A DNA stretch of 64,000 nucleotides from Holacanthus passer (Eukaryota > Chordata > Actinopteri > Pomacanthidae). The notes under the pieces were generated by a model that saw only the letters and a program-made list of their open reading frames with translations, searched no databases and was not told where the DNA came from. Below, piece by piece: positions 24,601 to 39,600 of this stretch. A program made the translations under genes and the position numbers. The stretch lies in NCBI GenBank assembly GCA_025331565.1, contig JAFREQ010000014.1, positions 4,606,501-4,670,500 on the forward strand. The letters are read 5' to 3'. Numbering within the stretch: the stretch's first letter is position 1; each line of letters starts with the position of its first letter.

Positions 24601-27600
24601 TTTCAGAGGCTGTTGAGAATAGTTAAGCTTTTCTGTAAGAAATATAAGACCCTGCAAAGTAATCTGACACTAAGACATCGAAATTATTTAAAAAGGCAAA
24701 ACAAGGACACACAGTGTTATTGATGTGAAACACCTGAAACCAGAACCGGTCAGCTACAGAGCTGCAGTGCCAGCAGGTTCAGACCTGAGGATGTAGTCTC
24801 AGTCCAACCTCGAACTGGAGGTGAAACCAGGTTCATTTGCACCATCTCCAGGCAAAGAGTGTAATAGATTTTACAATTCTGACGCACTTGCGGAGCGTCA
24901 CAACTGCAGATTTTATTCTAGCCATACGCACAAAACAGCAGCAGCAGTTGTAACACTTGCAGTGGTGTAAGTGTTAAAATTACAGCAGCTGTTTGTTTGC
25001 CTGTAGAAGACAACATTAACATTTCTGTAACTGGAGATCGGAAGAGTTGCTGCTATCTTTCCTTTCCAGTAGGAGGCATAGGTTGGCACTGATCTGACAA
25101 TGACTGAACAGTTTCCCCTTGTGGAGAATCTGAAACTTACTCAACATGAACATGTGACTTTGTGAGTGAGTGACAAGACTGTGTGCCTGTGCCCCTGAAG
25201 CATTTACAGTCTAAAGTGTCCACTCGTGTAAACATGCCCGAGTCTTTGACAGAACAGAATCACGTGAGGTGACAGGCAGGTGTCAATCACTCCTCGGTGT
25301 CACGAGGACCACTCACCATCCCCCCTCCCCTGAGACAGCCTGCTCTCAGGGCTGGTACCCACAGCGGAACCGCAGTGGGGCGTCCTGCTGAGGGAACCAC
25401 GACAGCATGGGGGTCAAACAACTGCTCCTGGCATGTTTCCTATTTATGACGTACCTGTCCATTGATTGTTTGAATTGGTGATGTGCAGATTGCCAGGTGA
25501 CCAGGTGGGTCTGGCCATGAAAAATCAACGTTCTGATTAATGCTGGATTGGATGCGATGTTTAAATCTCTGACAGGATGGGTCAGGAGCTAATGTTAATT
25601 AATGTTCTTTGTTCTTCTACACATCCAAAAGGTCAAAGAAGTCAATTCACGTTTCCATCCACTACCATTGCTCAATTATTAGGAGTTGACAGATTGACAG
25701 AGGAGTTGTCAAGATGAAAGGCTGGTGGTGCTAGGTTTTCAGTTGGGTGCCATTAAACCATTGCAGAAGAAGAGGGCGCAGCAAGATGACATGTCAGTCA
25801 AACCTCAAACGGGTTTCATATTTATATTTATTTCATTCATTAAATTGAGGAAGATTAAAGCCTCTTCATCACTCCACCAAAATCTGATGTATTTGTCTGC
25901 CTCTATTGTTCATCTCTTCGGTGGATCGGAGGTTTCAGTCACATGCTTCATGTACGTCATAATTTATTAGCTAGGTCTTTTTCCTTGAATTTGCTTTTTT
26001 GCAATATTTCAAGATATTTCAAATTTTCTGTGCGTCCACTCAAATTGCTAATCCACATAAAAAAGGCGGACGGAGATCCACCTAATGTCGCTTTAATTCG
26101 CCACAACAATCAAATTATAAATGATTATATAATCAAAGTGCTTACACAAACGGCACACGTACAGTGCAGACCACGTCTACTCAGGTCTGAAATCTCTCTG
26201 CTGCTCTGCCCTGTGTTTCTTTGTGAGGCAGAATACACAGTGCAGTGGAGGAATGTCTCACAAAAGCAGGTCTTTTGCTCTTGGACGGGGTTTGGTATTC
26301 AGCTGGAACTAGGTCACAATGTTCACCCCAACAGTGGGATAAGTGGAGCAGGGGAGCAGCAGCACAGGCTCCTCCTCAGCCTGGCAGGAAGTGGCCCAGC
26401 ACAACACTGTGGGTAATGAGCCTGAAGCATTAACCTTCCCTCTCCTTGACTTTAAAAGCCACCTGGCTAACCACAACCCTGGAGTGTGCTATATGTGTGT
26501 GGTTTGCTCTGTAAAAACACTTTAGGCGTGCTTGATTTAGCATGGGTGAGAGAGGCTTGGCTGGAGGTGTGTACCTTCACGTACTGTTAGTGTTATTATA
26601 GTGTTGGGGAAAAAATATCACTGAGATCAATGACGCACAACTTGTATCACAGACAAAATACGGCATTTAAGCCCAGGGTGAGTCTGCACAATCCATTTTC
26701 ACATGCACTGACCTTTAACTCCTCCTCCATGTTTGACACTCTTTTCTCAAGAGCTTGCTTTTCCTGTAAATAAAGAAGAAACAACTGAGCCAGTGGTCTA
26801 TATTCCACACTAGACAGGGAAATTAGTGGAGACCAAGAAAAGATATGTTCATCCATCTTGATAGTGCAGAAGATCAAATGAAATATTAAAATGCCAAAAA
26901 GCTGCCAAGACACTTACCCTTTTCTCTGAATCAAGCACTGTAGATCTCTCTGATATTCTGTCGTGCCTCTGGAAGTTAGAATGGTGGTGTTATTGTGAAG
27001 CATTGGGAATCATATCGAAATATAATATAAATCTATATATACATATTTTTAACATTTTTCTCTACCTGAGTGACTTTCTCCAGCTGGGAACGAATCTTGA
27101 CCAGTTCTTGTTTGCTGTCCTGCAACCTGGACTTGAGCCTCTCATTCTCTTGCAAAGCTTCTGCATACATCTGAATATAAACAAAATGAAGATTAGGGAA
27201 AAGCTTCATCCCATTCTTCAAATGCATAAATGGTCTTTCAATCAATTGTATAGATTTTTATATTAAAATACCACATTAACCAATACATCAAATAAAAAAG
27301 TAGCAAGTAGGCTAAACATATGGAACAACAAAATGTTTAGTATTAAATAAACCAGAAAGACACTGCTTTGTATTTATTTAATACTGAAACTTTTGTGGAC
27401 AAATAAATTCATGAATAAATCAATACAATATCAAAATCTCGAACATTACTGAAAACGTGGTGTTCCTCCCTACAGTTATTAGTATGGCCATTTATTTATA
27501 TCGTTCACAGTTCTGCTAGCTAGGCCTCTGTTTAGTTTTTGTTCAGCCTCAGATTTTGTCCTGCCAGGTTCCGTCTTAGTTTACCTGCCTTAGTTTTCAT

Positions 27601-30600
27601 GTCATAGTTTTCCGTCAGTGTCTTAGGTCATAGTTCAGTCTTAGTTTCTGTTTGGCCTTAGTCTGTTATAGTTCTGTTCATGTCTTAGTTCTTTCAGTTC
27701 TGTCAGCCTCTTCTTAATCATGTCGTAGCCTTGTCATGTCATGCCTCTGCTGTCATGTCTTGTCCTAGTTCTGTTTCTTAGTTCTGTCTTGTAGTTTTGT
27801 CTTAGTTCTGTGTCTTGGTTTTCTGATTGTGTTCTGTCATAGTTCTGTCAGTTATAGTCCTGTCTTAGTTTACCTGTCATTGTTTACCTGTCTAAGTTCT
27901 GTCAGTCTGTCACTATTCACCTGCCATGGCTTCTCACCTCAGGTCCCGGTACTTCTCTACTCACCCCGCCTCTGCCTCACCTTACCTGTCAGCCACTCCC
28001 ACCTCATCTTGTCACCTGTGTTCCCAGCTGCAGCCAACTACTAACCAGGACATTATATAAGCCACTTCATTTCTGTCAGCCAGATTGTTCTTCTTCTCTT
28101 TTGTTCTTCGTTGATGCCCGTCAGTGCATTCATCATGTTTGGTTTATTTGTTCGTCTTTGATTGTTTGGATCTGCTCTTGGTGTGATTAGGTTTCTTGGA
28201 CTATCCAGGACACTTCCCTTCAGTGAGTTTTTGTTTGTTAAGATTGCTTTTGCCTTTAATAAAGGCCCTTATCTACCAATAGTTTTGTGTGTTGCGCTTG
28301 AGTCCTTCCCCACTCCCCGTCACAATATCAACAACAGACTAATGTGTCCATATACAATTAGATTTCAATGCACTATCAACAAAAAATCTGTCAACATTTA
28401 CTATAATACTAATCTTTCTATGAATTCAACATTATTGTCAGTAATATTGTATAATATTATACTTTGAACACATCAAGATTTCAAAGATGAGGTTTTGATA
28501 CTGTTAATTATAATAAAGTCCAATCTGCTTGCCCTTATTGTAATGTTATAAAAATGGATATGTCCACATGGTGATCCAGCAGTCGGGACAGAGGAGTCAG
28601 TTTGAACTGACCTTCTTGTAGTCTTTGGTAGTGGGCTCTTGCTCCTGTCTGTTCAGAGCCGCCAGCCTCGTCTCCCTTCTTGTGTAAGAGCCACTACGGC
28701 CCAAAGGTTTGTCTGTCGCACTCTCCCCACTGGAGTCATATCTAAAAGTATCACATTCAGAACAATGCTAGTTTATTTAGGGCATTTATTTTTGACTTTT
28801 TTTCAGGAACATTCAGTTGTATGTTGCAAGAGATTAACGACAAACCCTTACCTTGACAATCTGTCATGCTGAAAAACAAAGAACAAAACATGTTAGTTTG
28901 ATCACTCAGCACCGCAGCATGGGAACAACACAGTGTGGAAAAAATGATGTGTTGTGGTTACATCCAGATTTATTTGTTTGATAAGACCAAACAGAGGCAT
29001 GGCAGTGAAGTAGCTTCCATTTTGAGACAACACAGAACAAAAATTTCCGAGTGAATTATCACAGCGTGTTCAGAGCCCTGAAGTCCCAGAGGGAAGAAGT
29101 GCATGCAGACGTGAGACGCAGTATAATTCACCCCAACGCTGCACCGACAGGGTTCGCACAGGTCAAACCTCCCTGGTGAGCCCGGTTAATCTTTGAGAAC
29201 AGACGGCTGCCATGCAAATGCCTGCAGCATAAAGATGACATCATGACATCAGGAGCTATAAATATCTCCTGTGTGACGGGTCGACATCTGACCTCAGACA
29301 ACAGACTGATAGCAGACTGTCCTGGCAGCTTTTTGCTATGACTAGTCCAGTGGACATGGCTGCCAAATTGCCTGTTGTGATCACATACTCAATTTGTTTT
29401 CCATTTCACCAAGGAGCCCGGGTATTGTGCTACATTCAGAGGAGTTACATGTGTCTTTTTTCTCTTTCTACCTCAAATTTACATTATCATTTATCACAGA
29501 GCTTGTAGGTATGTGTCTGCTGCCTCCCTACATGTCATACACTGTATACACTCTCTGTACAGGGTCTCCAAGATCAAAATGCGTGTCTATTCAGACCTGT
29601 TTTTGCCCCGAACAAAACTGAACAAACAGATAACTCACTGCCATCAGCTGATAAATGCGGTGCATGAGAGGATGATAACTGGAAGTGTTTACTATCAGTC
29701 AGAAACTGGAGAGAGAGCGAGAGTAAGGGAGAGAGATGAGGCCACAATATGAGGCCAGACTGATCCATGATGTCTTTGCAATAACAGATGCGGTCTTGTA
29801 AACTGTAAATTCAAAGATTTGGAGTTGCTGTCTTGCCTGGGGAAGAGGGCTTTAAACGCCTCTGTTGAGAAACCTTTTCCAATAAACATCTCATGTGGTG
29901 GTCCGGGCTGTTTGAGACAAGAAGCAGATGTAGATAGACTGCATCCAAAGCATGTTCTTTATAGGAGGACAATTTATGTCAAAAGGAACAGAGCGCACAG
30001 TTATTCCTGAAATCACGTTTGGCTGGTTGGGAGATATTTCATGCAGCGTCAAAGGAGCTATTCCTCAGCAAGTGTTTACATAACTGAGCCAGCGCTGCCT
30101 GTCCTTATGTGGTCATGTGCTTAAGCAGAGCCATCCAGGAAAAAACAGACCTCCATGACCTCAGATGAAAAAGGGCCAAGGATGGAGCCAAGAGGAGCTC
30201 TCACTCACTCCCATCTCTTCGTGCAATGCTGAGGAGATTCCTTGATCAGATTTGGTGTACTTTCATTAATCAGCGGGGATGATTGGCCCAAGGGTTTTAT
30301 GAATAAATTATCATGAAGTCTGCTTTTGGGGATACGAACTGTTACACAGCCATTCACCAAACTCTTTCAAGATTATAAGTTCCTGTACGCAAACCTATTT
30401 CACACTAAAGGATTAGCAAATTGGTGAAATTAGTTTTTTAACAATTTAATTCCAGTGAAATCTTCAGCGAGCCCAGTGGGGTTTACAGGACCTGATTCCT
30501 TACAGTAACACATGCTCGTACATGTATGTCTGCATCATGAAACTTTTTGTCCAAATTGAGCCAAAGCCAGACGCTGAATCATATTTGCAAATCTACTTCT

Positions 30601-33600
30601 GATAACAGCTGCACCAATGTAATTCCCTTGTTAGACACATGCGGCTCAGCAAACTATGTGAGGCAGAGCAGATGCAGGAGGATACAATCAACAAGGGGGG
30701 GATGAAAAACAACAGGGTGTCAGACTGATGGAAACAGCCTCCAAACGGGTGCATGCTTGAAAAACGGGCTCTCTGTAAACTGTCTACAGTTTCATAGTTT
30801 GCCAGGACCAACATCATACACACTGTGGGTTATAAATGAAATGCTAATAGTGTATGAATGACAATGCTAAAAGCAGTTTTGAAGAGCCAGTGAAGTCGCT
30901 TCCTCTCACATCTTTCACTCCTTCCCCTCGCCCTGTCACTTCTGTCACAGCATCACTTCTTCAGAGCTGACTGGATTTTGCAGTAGGAAAATCTGAGCAA
31001 CACACACACACGCACACACACTCTTCACTCCCACCACTGGAACTGACACGGTGCACACAACCATAAAAGACGTTCATTCCACATTCACTCACCTTTTCTC
31101 ACTTCAGCCACTCCTCCTTCTCTATTAACTCTTTACAGGACATCCGAGCCTTTCTGGCCACAGAGCATCTTCCTCTTTTTCTTTTTCAAGTGCACTGACT
31201 CAAAATGCCTCAAATCGAATGGTAGAAGATTTAGTCAGATCCAGAAATTAAAGTACTAATACAACAATGTTAAAATCCTAAAGTAAGAGGAATTAAATCT
31301 TACTTAAGTAAAACATTTATATTGTGGTACATTTATCAGCAAAATCTACTCACTCAGCAGAAAAATTGCCCATGGTTGGCTTAGACAACACATTAATGGA
31401 TTGCAAACACTGAGGCATTAATGCATAAGTAGTAGTTTAGTGTCATAGCTCATTTAGCTGAAGCTCGTTTTAACTACTTTACATAGAGTTAGTTTAGTCC
31501 AGTGCTTCCCAAGCTGGAGGTCAGGCCCCTCCAAAGGGTGACAAGAGCCATGATTAGTATGAAAAGAAATTCTGACGGACAAATTTACATAATTTTTTGA
31601 CCTTTCTCTAATTTTAGTTTTTTAATGAAATATTAGATAATATGACCTCTTTGGGCCTTGAACAGTTAATTTAATTAAACTATCTGAGAACTTAGAGTGA
31701 AAACAGTTTTTGGTTCAACTCATAGACATCTGAACCCATACAGACTGTTTCTTACAAAAATCTTTAATAATGTTATATTTTACAAGTTCATTAAATGTGG
31801 TCTAATCTATCTAATGCAGTAAAAAGTACAATATTTACTGTTGTTGTTGAGTATAAGTATAAAGTCAAGTAAACTACCTCAAATTCAGTACAGTAATTTT
31901 GAGTAACTGTTACTTTCCACTGCTGTGATCAGCTGCCAAATATGTGTTCCTGTTTATGCTTCTTCCTGTTGCTCACTGATGTAACACACATTGCATCTTA
32001 TTAAAGACGACCAGGTTCTCATCAAAACATTGCTGCAAGTGCTAAAAATAATGCATCAACCTGATTCCACCCCTCCACCCCCCTCTACATTTCATCTTCT
32101 CTCCCATGAAAAGTCAATCCAATTCAGATTGAGCTGACATCATGGAAAACAAATGCCTGAGTTTCACTATGGATACAACACAGAGAGACACTTGTTGAAA
32201 AGAGAGCAGAGAAATGACAGCATCCACAAGTAGCATTCACTCTTGGCGGCCGTGCTATAGTGAGAGCATGTGTCGTGTTGCATGAGCTAAAGTGTGCATC
32301 TCTAAAAAGACAGAATCAATGTCATATGTCTGCATTTCTTTCTGTCCCTTTAAAAGCGGCTGTCACACAGAGTAGAGCTCAGTCTGGTTCACTGACATAA
32401 ACAAAGCAGTCAAACAACGCCCATGAGAATAAGATAAAAAAAATAACAGGAAATTACAGAAGGAACATTTCAATCCAAAAGTCTTTTCCAGACAGTTTGG
32501 TCAGACTCTCAGGGCTTCGGAGCAAATACTATCCTCTCTTTCACAGGCCGTCAAATAAGCTGAGAGGATGAGTGCTGCACAAGTTATTGATCATTTTAAT
32601 AAACTCATTTAGAGGATCAAGAGTGGCCAATTCTTCATGTTAATGCACATAATCATGTAGAAATTAGGAAATAACTCTTATCCTGCCAATGAAACGATGA
32701 AATATTTGCTTGTTTAACTGAACACGCTCATGATTGCACATCCAAACCAATACTTCACTAGAGCCTCAGCTAACAATTATTTAACAATCAATGTCCCAGT
32801 TATTTTCTCAATCAATCATTCTGTCTAAGATGTCATAAAAGAGTGAGAAGTCCAGTATGAAAGTCCAGTATAATTTCCAAAATTAAAGTGAAGCATCAGA
32901 AAAAGTATCAAAGTATCACAAACTTTCTTCACATTTGAGAGGCTGTAATCACAGAATTGATGATTTTACTGCTTGAAAAATGACTAAAACGATGAATAAA
33001 TCTTTGAAATAGCTGCAAATAAAATTTTGGATTTTCTGACAAACCAATTAATTGTTTTAGCTCTACTTTACTCAAACCTTAAAAGTCTTAGAAGATTGAC
33101 TCTGAATCAAGAAAAATGAATCTGGCTCATGGATCATTCATGAACACCTACAGGGAAAAATGTCTGCTTTCTTTAAGTTTCTTTCAGATTGGATTAACAC
33201 ACAGCAAAGTCATTTGATAGTGAGTAAATAAACAAAGCTTTTAACAGCTTCATGAAAATAAATGATACATATGGAGATGTGAGATTAGACACATCTATAT
33301 TGTTTAATTGGTGAAATCATGAAGATTAAAATCAAAGAGTTGATTTCTCTAGAAGAAAAGTTTCTGGTCTTACTCTGTAGTTTTTGTCTGTAGGGGACGG
33401 AGAAGACGGTGGTGAATCTGTCAGTGACTTCCTGGTGCGAGTCAGGTCCTTGGTGCGAGGGTAGTAGGATGACATCTCCCTCCTCTACCCTGGACTGGCA
33501 GGCCAACGTCTACTGTAACATTCACCAAGGCCACCACCAGATAACAGCTGCACACACACACACAGATTCCCTCAAGCAGCAGTGACGCAGATGCCCATGA

Positions 33601-33644
33601 CTGCGATCCCAGGGAATCCTCAGCAACAACAGGTGTGTGTACAA

Positions 33645-33675
<31 letters not shown>

Positions 33676-36600
33676 CAGTCCAGCTTCACACTCCCATGAG
33701 CTGGAGAGAGCTGCAACTAAGTTTGGAAGAATTTCAGATGTGTGGTCACGCCTTCTTCAAAGCTCAGACAGTGAAGCAATGATCACATAAAAAATGCAAA
33801 GAAGAACAAAACTAAAGAACTTAGAAATAACTTTTTAAATAGTCAAGCTAGTTGTCATCCCTTGTCTCCGCTCTGTCGACACTGAGGTCTTGGATGAAAT
33901 GTGAGAAAGTCCAACAGGAAGCAGCCAAGAGAGAAAAGTTTGTTCCCAATGCTGCTTCTTCCTATGTTTCCCAAAGTTATACACACACTCTCTCTCTCCA
34001 TCTCCCTCCCTCTCTCGCTTTCTCGCTCTCCTTCTCCTTTCACTGCTTGGTCGCCCTCCCAGTCCCTCCACTCCCCACCACCACCCACCCCTTGCTTCTC
34101 CCTGCTGTCTTCAGCTTTGGCCGCCTGCCAGAGGCTCTGCTATGGCAGGACTCGGCACTGAGGGCTAAAATTGTCCACTGATGTGGACGGGGATAAGGGG
34201 AGGTGGAGCACAAAGCCAGAGTCGGAGTCGGAGGTGGTGGGGGGGGGGCACTGCAGCAATTTGTGTCCTGGAAGGTCAACACACAGTATTACCTGAGGAG
34301 CCATCAACAACTGTGAGGTGTCAAGTAACTCTGTACAGCCGACAGCGTGATGGAGAGGAGATGCTGTTAGAATAAGTGTTACACAGCGTTAACACAGAGC
34401 ACTTGTGCCACATTTCCACTTTAATCTATTTCACATTTTAGCCCTGCAATATTAACAAAGCGTTGCTGATTTTGTCCTTCAGCTCTCTTGAATTTTGGCT
34501 CATCCTGTTGCCTTTTGAAGTTTTTTGTTCCATCATTTCTTCAAAGTCACCATCTTGCCAGTTCAGTTTGTACAAAAACTAAGTGTAAAAACACCAAGTT
34601 AGGGCGAGATGTCACTGCACCCGGCTGAGAAATAATGTGGCCAATAATCCCATGCAACTTGTTTTTACACTTCGGTTTTTGTGCAAATGAAACAAACAAG
34701 ATATAACATTGTAATTGATGAGCTTTAAAGGTGCTGGAAGGTAGATTTTGTTCTTTTTACACAGAGGCAGGCTACCTGTTTCCCTCTGTTTCTAGTCTTT
34801 ATGCTAAGCTAGGCTAACTGGCTGCAGGCTGTAATTTCATATTTAACATACAGACATAAAAAAAAGTGGTACTAATCTTCCCATCTAACTCTGAATGTGA
34901 ACAAGCATCTCCCAAAATGTCGAACTGGTCCTTTAAACAACCCTGCCTCCCCCCCGCCTCATTTCCTTCTCATAGTCTGGCTGAGCTGCCTCATGCTATC
35001 TTCCTTTTACAGTGAGGTTCACAGCACCTCACTGTTCCTAAACTCCCTCATCCTTGCCCAGGGCGAACAGATAGAGCGAAAGATAGGAGGGAAATGAATT
35101 ACACAAACACAGAAGGAGGAAAAAATACACACAAGGAGTGAATATGAGAAAGACACAGAAAGTGAAAAAGACCTGATTATTAATCAAAAAGATGATGTGG
35201 CGTGCGATGTGGCTGATGAGGTGACATGGTTTTTCTGGCAACATCCTCTGGCATCCACACAGTTTAGCACTAGTGAACAACCCCTAACATTAATATGGGG
35301 AAGACAATTTACCACCAAGCCCCCTTACTTTCCTCTTAACCTCTTTTCAAAAGGCTGATGATCACAGTTTTGGTTCCTAAACTATTCATCACAAACTGTA
35401 TTGTGTCAGTGATACTCTGTGTGAGCTTTTGTGGACACCCATGTAAGTTCTAAAAACAGAAACTGGCAACAGCAACCATCTTGCATATATAATATATTTT
35501 TAAAGCATGCTCCTTTTCAAAGACAATCTGTAGAAAATATGACTTGGTGGCAGTGATTTACACTGGCACTGCTGTTGGAGAGAGCTGGGAACTCCCAGCT
35601 GGAGTTCCCCCAGTCTGAGCCTGACTCTTTCCATATGGGATATTTTTCTCATGCATTTCTTAAATACGGAGAATGAGCCACAGAGGCAGCTACCAGAGTT
35701 AACTTAATTTTTGGAGTAAATGTGCAAGAGCAGCATGCCCCATCAGCAGGATCTAATTACTGAAATCCCATCCAGTATAAAGTGGTACTGTAGTAAAAAA
35801 AAAACTGTCTGCAAAGGTAATCTTGCCTGCTCTGTCTCTGTTTATTCCATCTATCACAATCGCCACCAGCAATCTCAAAAACAGCGGATTCTCTCAGCTG
35901 AAATGCTCGACACCTGTCTTTCTCTCCGCTGCTGAAAATCAGTGTGGAAAATCTGCTCCGATCATCATGGAGTCATGCAGAGGTCGGCTCTGGTGATGGG
36001 CAGCCTGTCATGCCTCTGCTCGGTATGATTATCACAGACAGATATAGTCCTCTCAGTAACACTAAGAGACTCTCGTGTTACTGACAGATCTCTGTTTCAG
36101 ATTCCACCATGGGGGACAGCTGAACCGCTGACCTGGAGTCAGCTCACAGAGAAAACCACTTTCAATTCATACTGTATAATCTTGTAAAAGTCACCCTCTG
36201 CTGCCTTATCATCCCTGGGTCCCCTCTGCTTCCTGTTCACTGTGGTCTTGTGCACCCAGGTGGAGGAATTAGTGATGAGGTTCAGGGTTTTTCACATGCA
36301 GCACACAGGTGGAGGGAGCACAGGAACAGTTAAGAGGGTGAAAGAGAAAGGAAAGTCAGTCCCTCTGAATCCAAGGCTAAGACCGAGCAGAGAGCGTCTC
36401 AGTTTTGCCCAATATGGTATGGAATGCTGAGACACCTCAGCCATGTGATGTGAAGAAGCAAAGCGACTTTTACAGGGAGGGAGGTGGGGGGCAGCTGTCT
36501 TTCTATGAGACATTAACCAGCACTTAAAGTAATCTCTGAACACATGCTTCACATCTATGATTGCGATAAATCTCGAAATATTGCATCAGAGATCAGAGCT

Positions 36601-39600
36601 TTGGTGCCTTTGAAGCACGCTCAGCTTTCGTCTGAGGGAGAAACAGGATGTGAATATGAAACAATGGTGCTAATGAATATTGAACAATAAAAATATTCCG
36701 GCATAAGGTTCTCAGCTGTGAAGAATTTGATTTTCAGGCGCATGTTTCATGAATAAGACATCATTTTTTGCTTTGTTGACGATAACCGAGTGTGTCACGA
36801 GCACGCTTAAATTTAGAAACATATTCTCAAGGGATCTCAGTGTATTAGAATGTAGTTTGTATCAGGTGAACTGTAAATACTCTTTGGTGAAAGGGGCAGG
36901 AAAATATAATAAAATATGGGAAATCTTTTGGCTCCATCTAGTGGCACTGAGAAAAACAACAGGAAAAAAAAAACATGAAGCAGAGTAACTCAAATCATCT
37001 TTTTGTTCTGAGGTTGTTTAAAGAGCACAAACGTTTTCCACACACCTCTGCAGTATTGAAGTCTGAAGCTTCCACATCACGGCAGCGTCGTCTCTGGTGC
37101 TGCTTTGCAGCGAAGGTCAGCTCTGCTGCATCTTCAACAGGGTTCTGATTTTCATCTCTCCACCATCTCTCACCAACTGCACATATAAAGCAAGTACTTC
37201 TTTTGCACCTATATATTAATCACTGCTGAAAATGAGCAATGACATACTTCTTATTGACAAATGTTAATGTTGTTATTGGGTACTAGAGGCCCTTTTTCTT
37301 AGCTCAAAAAACTTGCAATTTGCTCTCAAGTCACTATGAATTGATGATTCAGAAGTCCACTACAGCAGACGATGCATTACTTCTGGTTCGGTATCTGAAA
37401 AGCCGGAAAGATTTTTCATCTGCGATCGTTTTTTTTTTACACAGCACTACTCTTCACAAAATCTAAATAAGACCATTAAGATTTCTAATAGGGAGTGAGA
37501 CCTAGAACATAAATAACATCACTATGTAGAATAATATACAATACATTTGCCAGTGAATGACTTTTTGGCAAACACAAGAATTATATTCTCTGGATAAATA
37601 GCTCATTTTAACATATAAAACACGAACTATTTACTTATTTAATGTAATGACAGTGTTTTTGGTTATTTCTGTATTTTGACACTTAACACACACTTAAAAT
37701 TAGGTCAGAATTAAAGAAAAAAAAATGTTTGTGCAAATATCATGATTGTACGGCAGTGGGGTCAGTGGGATCCCCAACAACAACAAGAAGAAAGTCTAAT
37801 GTCAATAAATCACACACACAACACACATATATATAAAAAAAAAAAACCTTAATACTTGTCTGACCTCTGAAGGAGTTGTTGCAGTAAGGCAGGCCACAGG
37901 ATCCAGCAATAGATGAATATGAAAGGTTTGGTATTGGAGACTCAGTGAGGGTTTCTAACCTGGGCTCAATGTTCCCCTGCTATACATGCATGAGAGAAAA
38001 AAAACAGAACTTACAGATAAATCACAAATCCAAAGTGACAAACTAATCATTTCTGCAGCAGAGAGTCTAAAGTTATTTCTGCATAACTTTCTCTTGCCAA
38101 CCTCGTCCATTTTGCTCCATTTCGGACTGATCTCTGTTGCTTCTGCGAACTCTGTCAGGCCGATTTTGTTTCTCCTGTCATCTGCCAAGTCCCTCATCAG
38201 ACAGGACCTTTCATCCAGAGTGCCTCCTTCCTCCGTCTGCTTGTCTTGAGGAGACAGGCTGTTGGTCTTCTGAGCCTCTTTCAGGTCTGTCAGAGTCACA
38301 CCCTGCAGGACATTCACACAGCTTCATGTCTGTCACAGGTCAAACACAATATAATGAAACTTAAACTTCTGTAAGCCTTCTGTTCTTTACCTGCGTTGAC
38401 CTGCGGGTCTGTCTGGCATGACGAGACTTTGCCTTCCTTTGAGACTCTGCCTCTTCATCTCTGACCGGGGTCAGATACAACCTGGGTCAGAGAACAAAAA
38501 AGTAAACATACAGATTTAAAGTAATAAAGGTGCAAACTACAACAGGGCACTGTCGTGGAAATGCACACAGAGGCCACATATAGCAGACAGAAACATATAC
38601 AGTGTAATAATATCAATTTTTATGTATGGGGCACTTTTCAAAACCCAGCTCACACAGTGCATCACACTCAAGGCAGCAAATTAAACAGCGGTTATGAAAT
38701 CAAATATTAGATCAAATCAAATAGAGAAATTAAGAATTGAGAAAATCAAACAAAGAAAAGAGAAATAAAAATGTGACAAAAGATATGATTTGACCATCAA
38801 ATCTGCAGGTTAACACAATTCAATAAACAAAGTAGACTGTATATTCTGTATATTATTACTTAAAGCTCCAACATTTTCTAACAGCCAAACTTAATATTGT
38901 CACTGTGCAATTATTTATGAATATGATATCTATTGATGTTTTGATATATATATATATATAAAAAAATGCTGTCCATTTTGAACTTGAATCATTTTAAATC
39001 TGAAAAAAAATTGGTTGAGTGATACATGATGTATGACTGAAAGGTGAAATGTATGATTTTTGCTTTGCCTGTTTTTCTCAGCTACCCAGAGACCAACTAT
39101 TACTCCTTTCCTACAATAATACCACCTGGCTGCATCTGTTTTCACACAATTTTATTTGGCAATATGTACATGAACTGAAATAATACATGTGTTAAAAATA
39201 CATTTTGTTATAGAACCCTGTCTTTCTGTCAGTCACCCATTATGCATGATTAGTCCTCTAACCTTGGTAGACAGTAGCAAATTAATAGAAAGAAGTGATT
39301 TAACGAAATGTAAAATACTTTTATTGTGTTTGCTAATTGTATAAAATTCAAAATACAAAATGTACGTTTTTAATAATAAATGCTAAAAATGTCCAACAGC
39401 CACATATCTCTGCTTCCTGCTGTGTATGTTAATTGTGATCTCTTGCTGTATCAGCAGGTGTCACGTCCCACTGATTTACACTTACTAACGCTTACTTTAC
39501 ACTCACATAATTTCTCCCTGTATTCAGCGCCGCCACAACATCTCATTTTAACAGGAAATACATCAAATCAAAGTGGGAAGATGCTCTGAAAATGCATTTT

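Noticed and set aside
26245..26525. Overlapping plus-strand frames of about 60 to 157 codons
   Set aside because: No conserved motif; they lie in a ppp1r12b intron and overlap one another in different frames, as expected by chance.
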